The notes: a model not told the origin generated them from the letters alone. Positions 49,781 through 59,078 are shown, numbered from the stretch's first letter. The stretch: DNA of 64,000 bases from Desulfobacterales bacterium (GCA_016218685.1 JACRDD010000007.1:1-64000); one strand, 5' to 3'. Numbers and translations: made by a program.

Positions 49781-52764
49781 CCCCTGAACTCCGCTCTTTC
49801 CACCAGTTCGGTCTGCATGTTGCGGTTCAAGGTGACGAAATAGGCGTTGTAACCGGAGATGCGCACCATGAGGTTCTGGTAATTTTCGGGATGGCGCATG
49901 GCGTCCCGAAGGGTTTCCGACGACACCACGTTGAGCTGCATCTGCATGCCCCCCAGGTCGGTGTACGCCCGGACATACGATGAAATGAGCTCCACGGTCC
50001 GGGCGTGGCTGTCGCCCGGTGCGGGCACCACCTTCACATTGAAGGCGATGTTGTTGTTCATGTTCCGGGGCTCGAGGGCGGCCACATCCCGCAAATTGGC
50101 CAGGATGTTATTAGACGCATGGGGTTCGGGGGTGAGACCCGGCGTAAAGGCCTTGCCGGCCAGCCGTCCCGACGGCAGCGCGCCGGTCAAGGTGCCGAAG
50201 GCCACATGGTTGGACATGGACCAGAACCCGGCCGTGTAACGCCCGCCGCGGTAGTTAGTCTGGGCGCCGAATAGGTCATGGACCAGCTTGGTCACGCGGT
50301 TGGCCAGGGCCAGGGCTTGCGGGTCGCCGGACCCGAAAAGGGGCACCTTGCTTTTGGTCATGGCCAGCAACGCCGCGTGTTTTGTGAAGTTGGTGTTGAC
50401 GGCTGCGAGCAGTTCCGCGAAAGAGATTCTCTTTTCTTCGAACACCAGCTTCTTTACGGCCATCAGGGAATCGGTGATGTCGGCCAGGCCGATGCAGGCG
50501 GTTCCCGACGAGTTGTAGAGGGCGCCGCCCTTGGTCACGTCCTTTCCTTTTACTACCGGCCCTTCGATCAGGGCCGAGATAAAAGGCGTGGGCCGCAGCG
50601 CCTGGTGGGCTTCTCCCAGAAAGTTGTTGTATTGGCAGGTCTGATCCGCGAGAAAAGCGAGTTGTTGGGCGAAGGCGTTGAAAAACGATTCGAAATCCTT
50701 GAAATCGCCTTGGGCGATATCGCCTGTTCGCGGACCGAGATCCCAGCGCATCAGCGGGTGGCGCCCGTTGTTCAAAGCCATTTCCAGGGCCGCCACCATG
50801 TTGAACATCATGCAGTTGGTGTGGCCGATGTGACGGCCCGAAAGGGTGGGTTCCACGCAGCCGGTGGCCGACCAGTCCCGCAGGTGGGCTGCGGGGTAAT
50901 CGAATTCCGCGAGCGAGGCCATGACCTTTTCGTCGTTGTGAATGGACGGGGTTGAAAGGGTGTTCACGTTGACTTCGCAGAGCCGTTTCAGATAGCTCCG
51001 GCTGTTCTTCTCCCGGTTGTAACGGGCGTTGACGTTGGGGTCCCGGATGCCGAGCATCTCCGTGACCTTGAGGAAGATGTAGGTCATGTCGTTGACCGCA
51101 TCATCGCCTTCGGGCGTCACGCCGCCCAGGGTGATGGCCTGATCCGACGAGCTGCCGCCGAAAAGGTGGTTGCCGATATCCGGGATCAGGGGCAGGTGGT
51201 CGGTGCAGCGCATGTAAAAACAGCCGATCAGCTCGATGGCGTGGCGGATGTAGGCTTGCTGCTCCTTTTCGCTGGTCCGTTTTTCCATGTCTGCCCTGAA
51301 ATAGGGCTGGAGCCACTGGTCCAGGCGGCCCAGGGAAAAACCGGCGTTGGTGTTTTCCATATGGATGCCCACCCAGGCGATCCACATGGCGTTCACCGCT
51401 TCGTCCAGGGTGGCGGCGGGGTTCCTGGGAACTCGGGCGCAGATCTCGGCAAGGTGGAGAAGTTCGGCTTGCCTGGCCGGATTGTTTTCCAGGGCCGCCA
51501 GCCGGGCCGCTTCGGCCGAAAGATTCTTCGCGTACGCCTCCAGGCCTTCGAGGCAGCATCTCATGGCGAGGAGAAGATCGGATTTGCGCGTTTCGCCATT
51601 TACTTCTCCGCTTTTGCGGCCATTTGGTCCCAGACCCGCCAACTCGAGATCGATCTCTTCCATGAGGCCCCGGGTACCGAGGGCCAGGATTTTCGGATAG
51701 TGGACGATGGTGTGGGACAGAGCCACGGTTTTCCAGAGAAAACAGGCCGCGAAGCGTTCGTCCAGCTTCTGGCAGAGGGGGTACGCTTTGTTGTCCCGCA
51801 CCCACTCCCTGAAATTGCGTCTCAGCCAAAAGGGGAAAATCCGGCGGTGCAGCGCCTCGACTGTTTCGGGCGCCACCACATAGGGATTTAAGGGACGGTG
51901 GGGCGCGGTGAGCAGTTCCCCCCAGATCATGGTGCCGTGGGCGTCGGGGTAGAGCACCACGCCGATCTCCTGGGTGGTGGTGGTGCCGGCGATCAGGTCG
52001 TTCGCACGGATGATGGGTTTCCGGTTTTGCATGAGATATTTGAAGGCCCCGGCCTGACGGCGTTCCGGGACCCAGGGGTTGCCGTCGGGGTCCGTTTCGA
52101 AACCGTTTTGCCGGTACCAGGCGGTGAGAAGATCGGGACGTTCGTGGCAGAGCGCGGGTTTTGTTTTCAGGTGGATATCCAGAAAGGATTTCAATCTGGG
52201 AAAATCGTCCAGGCCGATGTCCGCAAGGTAAGGGTCTTTGAGGAATAAAACGTTGGGGTCGCAGGGTTCCCCTTTGAGCTGGGGTACGGCCGACCGCGAG
52301 CGCACGCCGGCCGCCGAAGCTTTCTCCGGGTCGTAGTCGCGCATTTCAGCGCGCGTCTCTTTTTTCAGCTTGGCGATCTGGACCGGTTTCAGGAGCAGGG
52401 AAAGGTAGAAGTTGATCAACTGCAGATAGCCGATGTTGCCCTGGGTGACCATTCGGTTTTCCATCAGAGCGATCATCAGCTTGTTGGGCGGTTCCGTGGC
52501 CGCCGCCTTAAGGGCCTGTTCGTCCCTGAAAATCAGCAGGGCGTCGGGCTTGGCGGGAATGGCGGAGCAGACCGAGACGTGGCCGTTCCTGAAAATCAGG
52601 GCCTTTGCCACACTCGCGTTTTCCGTTTGCACGGCGAAGGTGAAATCGATCGGGCCGTCATCCGAAAAAAGATACCGGTTCAGGGCTTTGCGGTGGTTGA
52701 AGTTGACGGCAACGAACTTTAAAAAAAGGTGGGTCAACGTGTTGGCGATGCTCATCTTCCCCAA
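49777..52764 (-). CDS. Glycyl radical enzyme with N-terminal SCP2-like domain
   Basis: 995 residues, about 150 longer than usual. The TTG at 52764 has AAAGGAGG spaced seven bases; an ATG at 52755 is too far. Residues about 20-125 resemble an SCP2 lipid-binding domain (FTFAVQTENASVAKALIFRN, KPDALLIFRDEQAL, MVTQGNIGYLQLINFY). From about 165 the PFL-like barrel follows, with Cys636 and Glu638 in ATGCVEP, the motif shared by dehydratase/lyase-type enzymes, and the radical Gly971 in VRISGYNAYFVTL. A hydrophobic or sterol-like substrate is inferred. Preceded by a TetR gene and overlapped by its activase gene. Confidence 0.92.
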   Translation of the reverse strand: MGKMSIANTLTHLFLKFVAVNFNHRKALNRYLFSDDGPIDFTFAVQTENASVAKALIFRNGHVSVCSAIPAKPDALLIFRDEQALKAAATEPPNKLMIALMENRMVTQGNIGYLQLINFYLSLLLKPVQIAKLKKETRAEMRDYDPEKASAAGVRSRSAVPQLKGEPCDPNVLFLKDPYLADIGLDDFPRLKSFLDIHLKTKPALCHERPDLLTAWYRQNGFETDPDGNPWVPERRQAGAFKYLMQNRKPIIRANDLIAGTTTTQEIGVVLYPDAHGTMIWGELLTAPHRPLNPYVVAPETVEALHRRIFPFWLRRNFREWVRDNKAYPLCQKLDERFAACFLWKTVALSHTIVHYPKILALGTRGLMEEIDLELAGLGPNGRKSGEVNGETRKSDLLLAMRCCLEGLEAYAKNLSAEAARLAALENNPARQAELLHLAEICARVPRNPAATLDEAVNAMWIAWVGIHMENTNAGFSLGRLDQWLQPYFRADMEKRTSEKEQQAYIRHAIELIGCFYMRCTDHLPLIPDIGNHLFGGSSSDQAITLGGVTPEGDDAVNDMTYIFLKVTEMLGIRDPNVNARYNREKNSRSYLKRLCEVNVNTLSTPSIHNDEKVMASLAEFDYPAAHLRDWSATGCVEPTLSGRHIGHTNCMMFNMVAALEMALNNGRHPLMRWDLGPRTGDIAQGDFKDFESFFNAFAQQLAFLADQTCQYNNFLGEAHQALRPTPFISALIEGPVVKGKDVTKGGALYNSSGTACIGLADITDSLMAVKKLVFEEKRISFAELLAAVNTNFTKHAALLAMTKSKVPLFGSGDPQALALANRVTKLVHDLFGAQTNYRGGRYTAGFWSMSNHVAFGTLTGALPSGRLAGKAFTPGLTPEPHASNNILANLRDVAALEPRNMNNNIAFNVKVVPAPGDSHARTVELISSYVRAYTDLGGMQMQLNVVSSETLRDAMRHPENYQNLMVRISGYNAYFVTLNRNMQTELVERAEFRG

Positions 52765-52787
52765 AATAGATCCTCCTTTTATTCCGG

Positions 52788-53459
52788 TTAAATCAGGGCC
52801 TCCCCCCTGTCGATGCGCTGTTTCAGGACCATGAACGCCTCGATCAAGCCTTGGGTCCGCGATGCGATAAAGGCCTCCACATCGTCGAGCACTTCATGCA
52901 ACAACCGGCTATTGCACAAGGCGACCAGACCGTGCAGATCGGACCAGAACCGAGCGATCTGGTGAACGACGAACACGGCCTTGCCTTCCCCTTCGCCCTT
53001 CAGGTAAGCCTGGACGGGTTCGGTGAACAGCGCCAGGCACTTCAGGGCGTTCTGTTTTTCGTGAAGGGCCAGGGGTTCGATGGGGCTGCCTACGTAATCC
53101 AGGTATTTGGGCGTGTGCAGGTTGAACATGAGGTCGTAATAGCTGGCATAGGTTCTCCCGAATTCCACATAGGCCCGGATCATGGCAGGGAACCGCTCTT
53201 CCAGTCGATCCAGACCCCGGGACCTTTTCGTGAGCAGGTCGTGCAGCATTTCGAAACCCCGCACCCGGATCATCAGGTTCAGCTCGTCCATATTGGTGTA
53301 GTAGTTGTAGATGGTGGTGGCGGTCACGCCCAGCCGGCCGGCTATTTTTCTGGCACTCAGGTTGTTGAACCCCTCTTCGATGATGATGGCCAGGGCGGTG
53401 TCCAGGATCTTTGCCCTGAACTGTTCAACGGCTTCGGCACTCATGGGCGTTTTGGGCAT
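52788..53459 (-). CDS. TetR family regulator of the glycyl radical operon
   Basis: 223 residues; AAAGGGA before the ATG. HTH at the N-terminus (ILDTALAIIIEEGFNNLSARKIAGRLGVTATTIYNYYTN). The ligand domain is large and hydrophobic. It ends 23 bases before the glycyl radical enzyme gene, so it is first in the operon, and a 27-bp dyad sits 19 bases upstream of its start: autoregulation is likely. Confidence 0.87.
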   Translation of the reverse strand: MPKTPMSAEAVEQFRAKILDTALAIIIEEGFNNLSARKIAGRLGVTATTIYNYYTNMDELNLMIRVRGFEMLHDLLTKRSRGLDRLEERFPAMIRAYVEFGRTYASYYDLMFNLHTPKYLDYVGSPIEPLALHEKQNALKCLALFTEPVQAYLKGEGEGKAVFVVHQIARFWSDLHGLVALCNSRLLHEVLDDVEAFIASRTQGLIEAFMVLKQRIDRGEALI

Positions 53460-53477
53460 CGGAATCCCTTTCAGTGG

Positions 53478-53504
53478 ATAACGTTGTTAACGTAACAGCG
53501 TTAT
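53478..53504. promoter_or_regulatory. Probable TetR operator
   Basis: ATAACGTTGTTA and TAACAGCGTTAT form an inverted repeat (11 of 12 positions) around ACG, centred at 53491. It lies just upstream of the TetR gene that heads the glycyl radical operon. Confidence 0.65.
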
Positions 53505-53702
53505 TTTTATTCTGTCAATATATTTTCCGGCAGCGCCGGTTCGCCCCTTCCATGCGCCGATCGGGCATCTCCCGATTGCGCGAGGTATTAACCGGCAGGC
53601 GAATTTTTCCGATATATGGGCGCGATCTTGTCCATTGGACGGCATCGTGGCTGAAGGCGAGATGGTGGCCACCGCGCGGCCCGGGGGCATGTTCTTTGGA
53701 AT

Positions 53703-54857
53703 TCAAACTACGGGGTCTTCAAGCTGGTCCCAACAAAGATCGTAACTGGTGCTTCGACCCCCGCCGGGATTGGGGCGCAGAACTCTCTTTTGCACCAGGT
53801 CGGCAATATCTCTTTGGGCCGTTGCTCTGCTGATATGGGCGATGCCGGCATACTTCCGATTGGTCAGCCCACCTTCAAAACCGCCGGGGCCGGCCTCGAT
53901 CAGGCGATTGACGACTTTGCCTTGCCGTTCACTCAAGCCGCTCCGGGCATAGCTTTTCCAAAACCGGGCTTTTTGCGTCACGTTTCCCAAAAGGCCGACG
54001 GAGCGCGAAATGGCCTTGGACATACACTCCAGAAACCAGGCGATCCATTCGGTGATATCGCCGTCGCCGGTATGGGTTTTTTCGAGGACCCGATAATAGG
54101 CATCTCTTTCCGCCATGATCTGGGAAGAGAGGCTGTAGTAGCGCGTCGGCAGCTTTTCGTCCTGGGCCAGGGCCATCTCGGTCAACGTTCTGGCGATGCG
54201 GCCATTGCCGTCTTCAAAGGGGTGAACCGCCACAAACCATAGATGGGCCATGGCGGCCCGCAGCAAGCCGTCCAGCGCCTGGCGACTTTGCCCCCACCAG
54301 TCCACGAACTGTTGCATCTCGCCCGGCAACTGCCGCGCCGGCGGCGCCTCGTAATGCACCTGCTCCCGCCCCATGGGGCCGGAGACCACCCGCATCGGGC
54401 CGTGACGGTCATCCCGCCAGGCCGCCACCCGGATCTTGTGCAGGCCCGAATAGCCTGTGGGAAAAAGCGCGGCATGCCATCCGAACAGCCGTTCGGGACT
54501 CAAGGCGTGTTCATGGTTCAGGGTGGCATCCATCAAAATGTCCACCACCCCATCCACATGCGGATCTCTTCCGGTCGGCAAACCGGCGGTGGGCAGGCCC
54601 AGCCGTCGCGCCACCGACGAACGGACGGCGTTCGGGTCCAGGCGCTCACCTTCGATGGCGGAGGTTTTGAGGGTCTCTTCAACCAACACTTCCGCCCGGG
54701 CTTGAAGTCGCGCCTCAAAGCCCAACTCGCCCATCCGCGCCAGCAGGGCCCCTTGCTGGAAACGGCAGCGGCCCAAGGGATCGAGAAGGCGCGTATGCTC
54801 CCAACGAAAGCGCGGCCATGAAGCGTGTTGCCAGATGTAGGGCTTGGGGTGATCCAA
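53703..54857 (-). CDS. Fic/DOC family protein with DUF4172 N-terminus
   Basis: 384 residues; TTG start at 54857 with AAAAGGA seven bases upstream. YIWQHASWPRFRW is the DUF4172-type start. The Fic motif HPFEDGNGRIAR is complete, and TSAIEG matches the inhibitory [S/T]xxxE[G/N] helix placed N-terminal to the Fic core, so the enzyme is probably autoinhibited. C-terminal winged helix (YAGIAHISRATAQRDIADLV). AMP transfer to a target protein is the family reaction. It stands between two TetR-led operons. Confidence 0.92.
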   Translation of the reverse strand: MDHPKPYIWQHASWPRFRWEHTRLLDPLGRCRFQQGALLARMGELGFEARLQARAEVLVEETLKTSAIEGERLDPNAVRSSVARRLGLPTAGLPTGRDPHVDGVVDILMDATLNHEHALSPERLFGWHAALFPTGYSGLHKIRVAAWRDDRHGPMRVVSGPMGREQVHYEAPPARQLPGEMQQFVDWWGQSRQALDGLLRAAMAHLWFVAVHPFEDGNGRIARTLTEMALAQDEKLPTRYYSLSSQIMAERDAYYRVLEKTHTGDGDITEWIAWFLECMSKAISRSVGLLGNVTQKARFWKSYARSGLSERQGKVVNRLIEAGPGGFEGGLTNRKYAGIAHISRATAQRDIADLVQKRVLRPNPGGGRSTSYDLCWDQLEDPVV

Positions 54858-54930
54858 TTGCGCATCCTTTTCGGCTCAAAATATGAGTCGAATATAGGCG
54901 ACAATCGCCTCACCGGCAAGATATTTAGCG

Positions 54931-55920
54931 CTACACCGTCACCACGATCTTGCCCACCTGCTGGTTGGATTCCATGTAGCGGTGGGCCTCGGCGATCTGG
55001 TCCAGGGGAAAGGCGCGGTCGATTTTGGGGACCAACGCGCCCGATTCGAGTCCCTCATAGACGAACTGCTTGGCCCGGGCCAGCCGGTCGGGAAAGCCGC
55101 TGATCTCGAAGAGGGTGTAGCCGCGCAGGGAGAGCCCCTTGGCCAGGGCCTGGCCCAGGGGAAAGGGGGTGGGCTCCATGGAGAGCAGCCCGTAGATGAT
55201 GATGGTGGCGCCCGGGGAGGCGGCCTTGGCCAGCTTTTCCACGAAGGGTCCGCCCACGGCATCGAAGATCAGGCGCACGCCTTTGCCGTCGGTGATGGTC
55301 TTGGTGCGCTGGGAGACGTTTTCCTGGTCGGTGACCACCACGTGGTCGGCGCCGGCCTGGAGCAGCATATCTTTCTTGCCCGGGCCGCGGGTGGTGGCGA
55401 TGGCCACGGCGCCGAGGCGTTTGGCGATCTGGATGGCGGCCAGCCCCACGCTGCTGCTGGCGGCGGTGACGAGCACCGGCTCGCCCGATCTCAGGCCGCC
55501 CAGTTCGACAAGGGCGCCGTAGGCGGTCAGATACTGCATCCAGATGGCGGCCGCCTGGGCCGATGAAAGATTATCGGGATGATGGGCCGCGGCGGCGGCC
55601 GGTACCACGGCGCTCTCGCCGTAGACGCCGTATTTGCCTTGGGAAAAGGCCGGGATGGTGCTCACCCGGTCGCCGATCGCAAAGCCCTGGACGCCCGGCC
55701 CGATGGCGTCCACGACCCCGGCGGCCTCATACCCCAGACGGGAGGGCAGATGGGGCCGTTCCAGATAGAGCCCCAGGCGGAACTGCGCCTCGGCGCGGTT
55801 GAGCCCCAGGGCTTCGACTTTGATCCGCACCTCGCCCTGGCCGGGTTCGGCCAGGGGCAGCTCGTCGAACTGAAGTACTTCCGGTCCACCGGTCTTGTGA
55901 AAGCGGACGATTTTGGGCAT
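54931..55920 (-). CDS. Zinc-independent MDR (quinone oxidoreductase-like)
   Basis: 329 residues; AAAGGAGG before the ATG. GLNRAEAQFRLGLY, YEAAGVVDAIGPGV and VLVTAASSSVGLAAIQIAK (NADPH site) fit the quinone oxidoreductase branch; zinc ligands are absent. It reduces quinones or activated double bonds with NADPH. Last gene of the Xsc operon, 56 bases after ackA. Confidence 0.9.
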   Translation of the reverse strand: MPKIVRFHKTGGPEVLQFDELPLAEPGQGEVRIKVEALGLNRAEAQFRLGLYLERPHLPSRLGYEAAGVVDAIGPGVQGFAIGDRVSTIPAFSQGKYGVYGESAVVPAAAAAHHPDNLSSAQAAAIWMQYLTAYGALVELGGLRSGEPVLVTAASSSVGLAAIQIAKRLGAVAIATTRGPGKKDMLLQAGADHVVVTDQENVSQRTKTITDGKGVRLIFDAVGGPFVEKLAKAASPGATIIIYGLLSMEPTPFPLGQALAKGLSLRGYTLFEISGFPDRLARAKQFVYEGLESGALVPKIDRAFPLDQIAEAHRYMESNQQVGKIVVTV

Positions 55921-55976
55921 GGCACACCTCCTTTAACTTTATGATTGGGGAGAAGCTAAGGGTGAGGTGCCTGATG

Positions 55977-57149
55977 TCAAACCAAAGCGTAAGCCTGGCG
56001 GGCGATCATGCGCTCTTCGTCGGTGGGAATCACCAACACTTTGACTTTGCTGTGGGAAGCGGAGATCAGGCCGGCGGCGCCCACCGTTCGGGCATTGGCG
56101 GCCGGGTCCAGGCAGAGCCCGAAATCCTCCAAGCCCTCCAGCGCCAAGGCGCGCAGTTCGGCGCTGTTTTCGCCCACGCCGGCGGTAAAGACCAAAGCCT
56201 GGCATCCGGAAAGGGCGAAGCAATAACCGCCGATATATTTGCGCAGGGTATGCACGTACATCTCCACGGCCAGGGTTGCGTCGGCATCCCCTTCGGCCCG
56301 GGCCGCCAGGATGGTGCGCAGGTCCCGACTCCGGCCGCTGATGGCCTGCAGCCCGCTCTGGGTATTGAGCAGATCCACCATCTGTTCCAGATCCATGCCC
56401 GTGCGGCGCTGCAGGTAGAGCAGCACGGCCGGGTCCAGATAGCCGGCCCGCGTGCCCATGATCAAGCCTTCCAGGGGGGTGAAGCCCATGGAGGTGTCCA
56501 GCACCCGGCCGCCATCGAAGGCCGTGATGCTGGCGCCGTTGCCCAGGTGGGCGCTGATCAGCTTGAGCCGGTCCAGCGGCAGACCCAAGAGGTCGGCGGC
56601 TGCCAGGGTCACATATTGGTGGGATAGACCATGAAAGCCGAAGCGTCGCACGCCGTGCTCGGTGTACCACTCCCGCGGCACGGCATAGAGATAGGCCTTG
56701 GCCGGCATGCTCAGATAAAAGGAGGTATCGAAACAGGCCACCTGGCGCGCGCCGGGCAGCAGGTCGCGGCAGGCGCGCACCACGGCCAGGGCCGGCGGCA
56801 TGTGCAGGGGGGCCAACTCCCGGAGGGTCTCCATTTGGGCCAGGCTGCGGTCGTCCACCAGCGTGGCCCCGGCGAAAAGATGGCCGCCGTGCACCAGGCG
56901 ATGACCGACCAGGAAGATATCGGCGCAGCCAAGTTCATCGAGCAGCAACCCCAGGGCCTGGCGATGGTCGGCGGAGGCGATTCCACGGCTGACTGGGTTT
57001 TCTCCGGAAAGCCTGCACGTCAGACGCGCCGGATCTTGCCCATCGCCGATGCGCTCCACCAGGCCACGGGCCAGCTCGCGCTCTCCGGGCATCTCCAGCA
57101 GCTTGACCTTGAGCGAGCTGCTGCCGCTGTTGCAGATGAGCACCTTCAT
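55977..57149 (-). CDS. ackA: Acetate kinase
   Basis: 390 residues. CNSGSSSLK, GHRLVHGG, RRFGFHGLSHQYV, SAHLGNGASI, MGTRAGYLDP and FTAGVGENSAELR match acetate kinases, including the Asn, Arg and catalytic His positions. FDTSFYLSMP has Tyr where most family members have His (FDTAFHxTMP), so the acyl pocket may be altered. It converts acetyl phosphate and ADP to acetate and ATP. It follows xsc, whose product is acetyl phosphate, which explains the absence of a phosphotransacetylase gene. Confidence 0.92.
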   Translation of the reverse strand: MKVLICNSGSSSLKVKLLEMPGERELARGLVERIGDGQDPARLTCRLSGENPVSRGIASADHRQALGLLLDELGCADIFLVGHRLVHGGHLFAGATLVDDRSLAQMETLRELAPLHMPPALAVVRACRDLLPGARQVACFDTSFYLSMPAKAYLYAVPREWYTEHGVRRFGFHGLSHQYVTLAAADLLGLPLDRLKLISAHLGNGASITAFDGGRVLDTSMGFTPLEGLIMGTRAGYLDPAVLLYLQRRTGMDLEQMVDLLNTQSGLQAISGRSRDLRTILAARAEGDADATLAVEMYVHTLRKYIGGYCFALSGCQALVFTAGVGENSAELRALALEGLEDFGLCLDPAANARTVGAAGLISASHSKVKVLVIPTDEERMIARQAYALV

Positions 57150-57170
57150 CGCATTATGCTTCCACCATCG

Positions 57171-57293
57171 TCAAACATTGGCCATCAGCACGACCAGCAC
57201 CACCAGCATGATTTTGGCGGTATCTTTGGAAACCGGCCGCGCCTTATCCTTATTCGCTTCTTTAACTGCTTTGACGTCCACTTGCGCTCCCAT
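57171..57293 (-). CDS. 40-residue single-span membrane peptide
   Basis: An ORF between xsc and ackA, ATG at 57293 with GGAG upstream. A basic/polar N-terminus (VDVKAVKEANKDKARPVSKD) leads to a hydrophobic segment IMLVVLVVLMANV at the end. Codon use matches the neighbours. Possibly a small membrane anchor or carrier subunit; function unknown. Confidence 0.5.
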   Translation of the reverse strand: MGAQVDVKAVKEANKDKARPVSKDTAKIMLVVLVVLMANV

Positions 57294-57328
57294 GTCTTGC
57301 CTGCTCCGATCCGAATCGTCTGTCAGAT

Positions 57329-59050
57329 CTATCCGTTCAAGTGCTTGTACTTCTCAAGATAGCGTACCGGCAGCTTCAAGGCGTCCCGGCGGAAGGGTTC
57401 GGCCAGTACTTCGGCCCCGCCCTGGATCATGGCGTTGATGACGCACGGCCGACCCGAGGCCACGGCATCGCGCACCACGTCGCCCACCTCCCGGTAATCC
57501 TTCACCAGGTAGCCCTTGGCGCCCATGTCTTCGGCCAGCCGGGCGTAGTCCGGGTTCTCGCGCAAGTCGGCGCCCACGAAGCGGTTGGCGTAGTAATCGA
57601 TCTGGTTCTTCTTCTCGGCGCCCCACTCCAGGTTGTTGGCCACGATGGCGATCACCGGAATCTTTTCGCGCACGGCGGTCATCACTTCCTGGATGCCGCT
57701 GATGCCGTAGGCCCCGTCGCCCTGGAAGGCGAAGACTGCCTTGTCCGGCCTGCCGATTTTGGCGCCCATGGCCGCGCCATAGGCGAAGCCGCAGTTGCCC
57801 CAGCTCAGGGCCGAGATGTGCTGGCGCACGCCGCTGAACTTGAAGTAGGCGTTGCACATGGACGAGTTGTTGCCGATGTCGGTGGCCACGATCGAACCGG
57901 CCGGAATGGCCTTGGCCAGCTCGGCCAGGAAACGCCGGGGGTGCATCAACGCGTTGGTGGAAGCCGACCACTGGGCCAGTTCCTGGGCCCAGACGGCGTT
58001 GGCCGCGGCGATCGCTTCGATGCGCGCGATGTTCGGTTTCAGATCGGGCCGCCGCGCTTTCAACAGGTCGAGCAATTCAGCACTGAAGGCTTTGACATCG
58101 CCGCAGGAGGCCACATCGGCCCGCTTGCTCAAGCCCAGCACGGCGATATTGACATCCACCTGGATGATCTTGGCCTGCTTGGGCCAGTACTCCATGTCGT
58201 ACTGCGGCAGCGTGCCGAAAGGCCCCAGGCGCGAGCCCAGCGCCAGGACCACGTCGGCCTTGGCGATCGTGCGCATGGCGGCCTTGGAGCCGCAATAGCC
58301 GATGGGGCCGGCGGCCAGCGGGTGGGCCGACGGAAAGGTGTCGTTGTGCAGGTAGGAGTTGACTACCGGCGCCGTGAGATATTCGGCCAGGGCTTTGACT
58401 TCGGCCAGGGCGTCGGCCTGGGAGACGCCACCGCCGGCCAGGATCACCGGATAGCTGGCCCCGGCCAGCAGCGCGGCGGCCTGCTCCAGGGCCGCGCGGT
58501 CCCCGACGCCCCGTCCGATGACGGGTGTGGGGTAGATCTCGTCCGTGCACACGCCGTAGAAGTAATCGCGCGGGATGTTGAGCTGGGTCGGGCCGTTGAA
58601 GTTCTTGGCCATGTAAAAGGCCCGGCGGGCCAGCTCGGCCATGCGTTCGGGACGGTTGACGCGCACCTGGTAGACCGTCTGGCATTCGAACATGGCCATC
58701 TGGTCCAGCTCCTGGAAACCGCCGGTGCCGATGCCCAGGCTGCCGGTCTCGGGCGTGATGGCCACCACCGGCGAATGGGCCCAGTAGGCTGCGGTCATGG
58801 CCGAGACGAAGTTGGCCGCCCCCGGGCCGTTCTGGGCGATGCAGGCCTGGGGCCGGCCGGTGACGCGCGCCAGGCCGTCGGCGGCATGGCAGGCGGCCTG
58901 CTCGTGGGCCACCGGCACGAAGCGGATGCCGGCGGCCGGAAAGAGATCCAGGGCATCCATATAAGCGCTGCCCACGATGCCGAAGACCGTGTCCACGCCT
59001 TCGGCCACCAGAGTCTCCACCAATGCTTCGGAGGGGGTCATTTTCGTCAT
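57329..59050 (-). CDS. xsc: Sulfoacetaldehyde acetyltransferase
   Basis: 573 residues from the ATG at 59050 (AAGGAG upstream). ThDP enzyme: Glu50 in VAHEQAA activates the cofactor, and GDGAYGISG binds ThDP-Mg. The blocks GTGGFQELDQM, HNDTFPSAHPLAAGPIGYCG and ALGSRLGPFGTLPQYDMEYW match Xsc rather than acetolactate synthase. Xsc turns sulfoacetaldehyde and phosphate into acetyl phosphate and sulfite. In a sulfate reducer the sulfite would be respired and the acetyl phosphate used by the adjacent acetate kinase. Confidence 0.88.
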   Translation of the reverse strand: MTKMTPSEALVETLVAEGVDTVFGIVGSAYMDALDLFPAAGIRFVPVAHEQAACHAADGLARVTGRPQACIAQNGPGAANFVSAMTAAYWAHSPVVAITPETGSLGIGTGGFQELDQMAMFECQTVYQVRVNRPERMAELARRAFYMAKNFNGPTQLNIPRDYFYGVCTDEIYPTPVIGRGVGDRAALEQAAALLAGASYPVILAGGGVSQADALAEVKALAEYLTAPVVNSYLHNDTFPSAHPLAAGPIGYCGSKAAMRTIAKADVVLALGSRLGPFGTLPQYDMEYWPKQAKIIQVDVNIAVLGLSKRADVASCGDVKAFSAELLDLLKARRPDLKPNIARIEAIAAANAVWAQELAQWSASTNALMHPRRFLAELAKAIPAGSIVATDIGNNSSMCNAYFKFSGVRQHISALSWGNCGFAYGAAMGAKIGRPDKAVFAFQGDGAYGISGIQEVMTAVREKIPVIAIVANNLEWGAEKKNQIDYYANRFVGADLRENPDYARLAEDMGAKGYLVKDYREVGDVVRDAVASGRPCVINAMIQGGAEVLAEPFRRDALKLPVRYLEKYKHLNG

Positions 59051-59078
59051 GGCATTTACTCCTTGAGGTTTGCGAATC

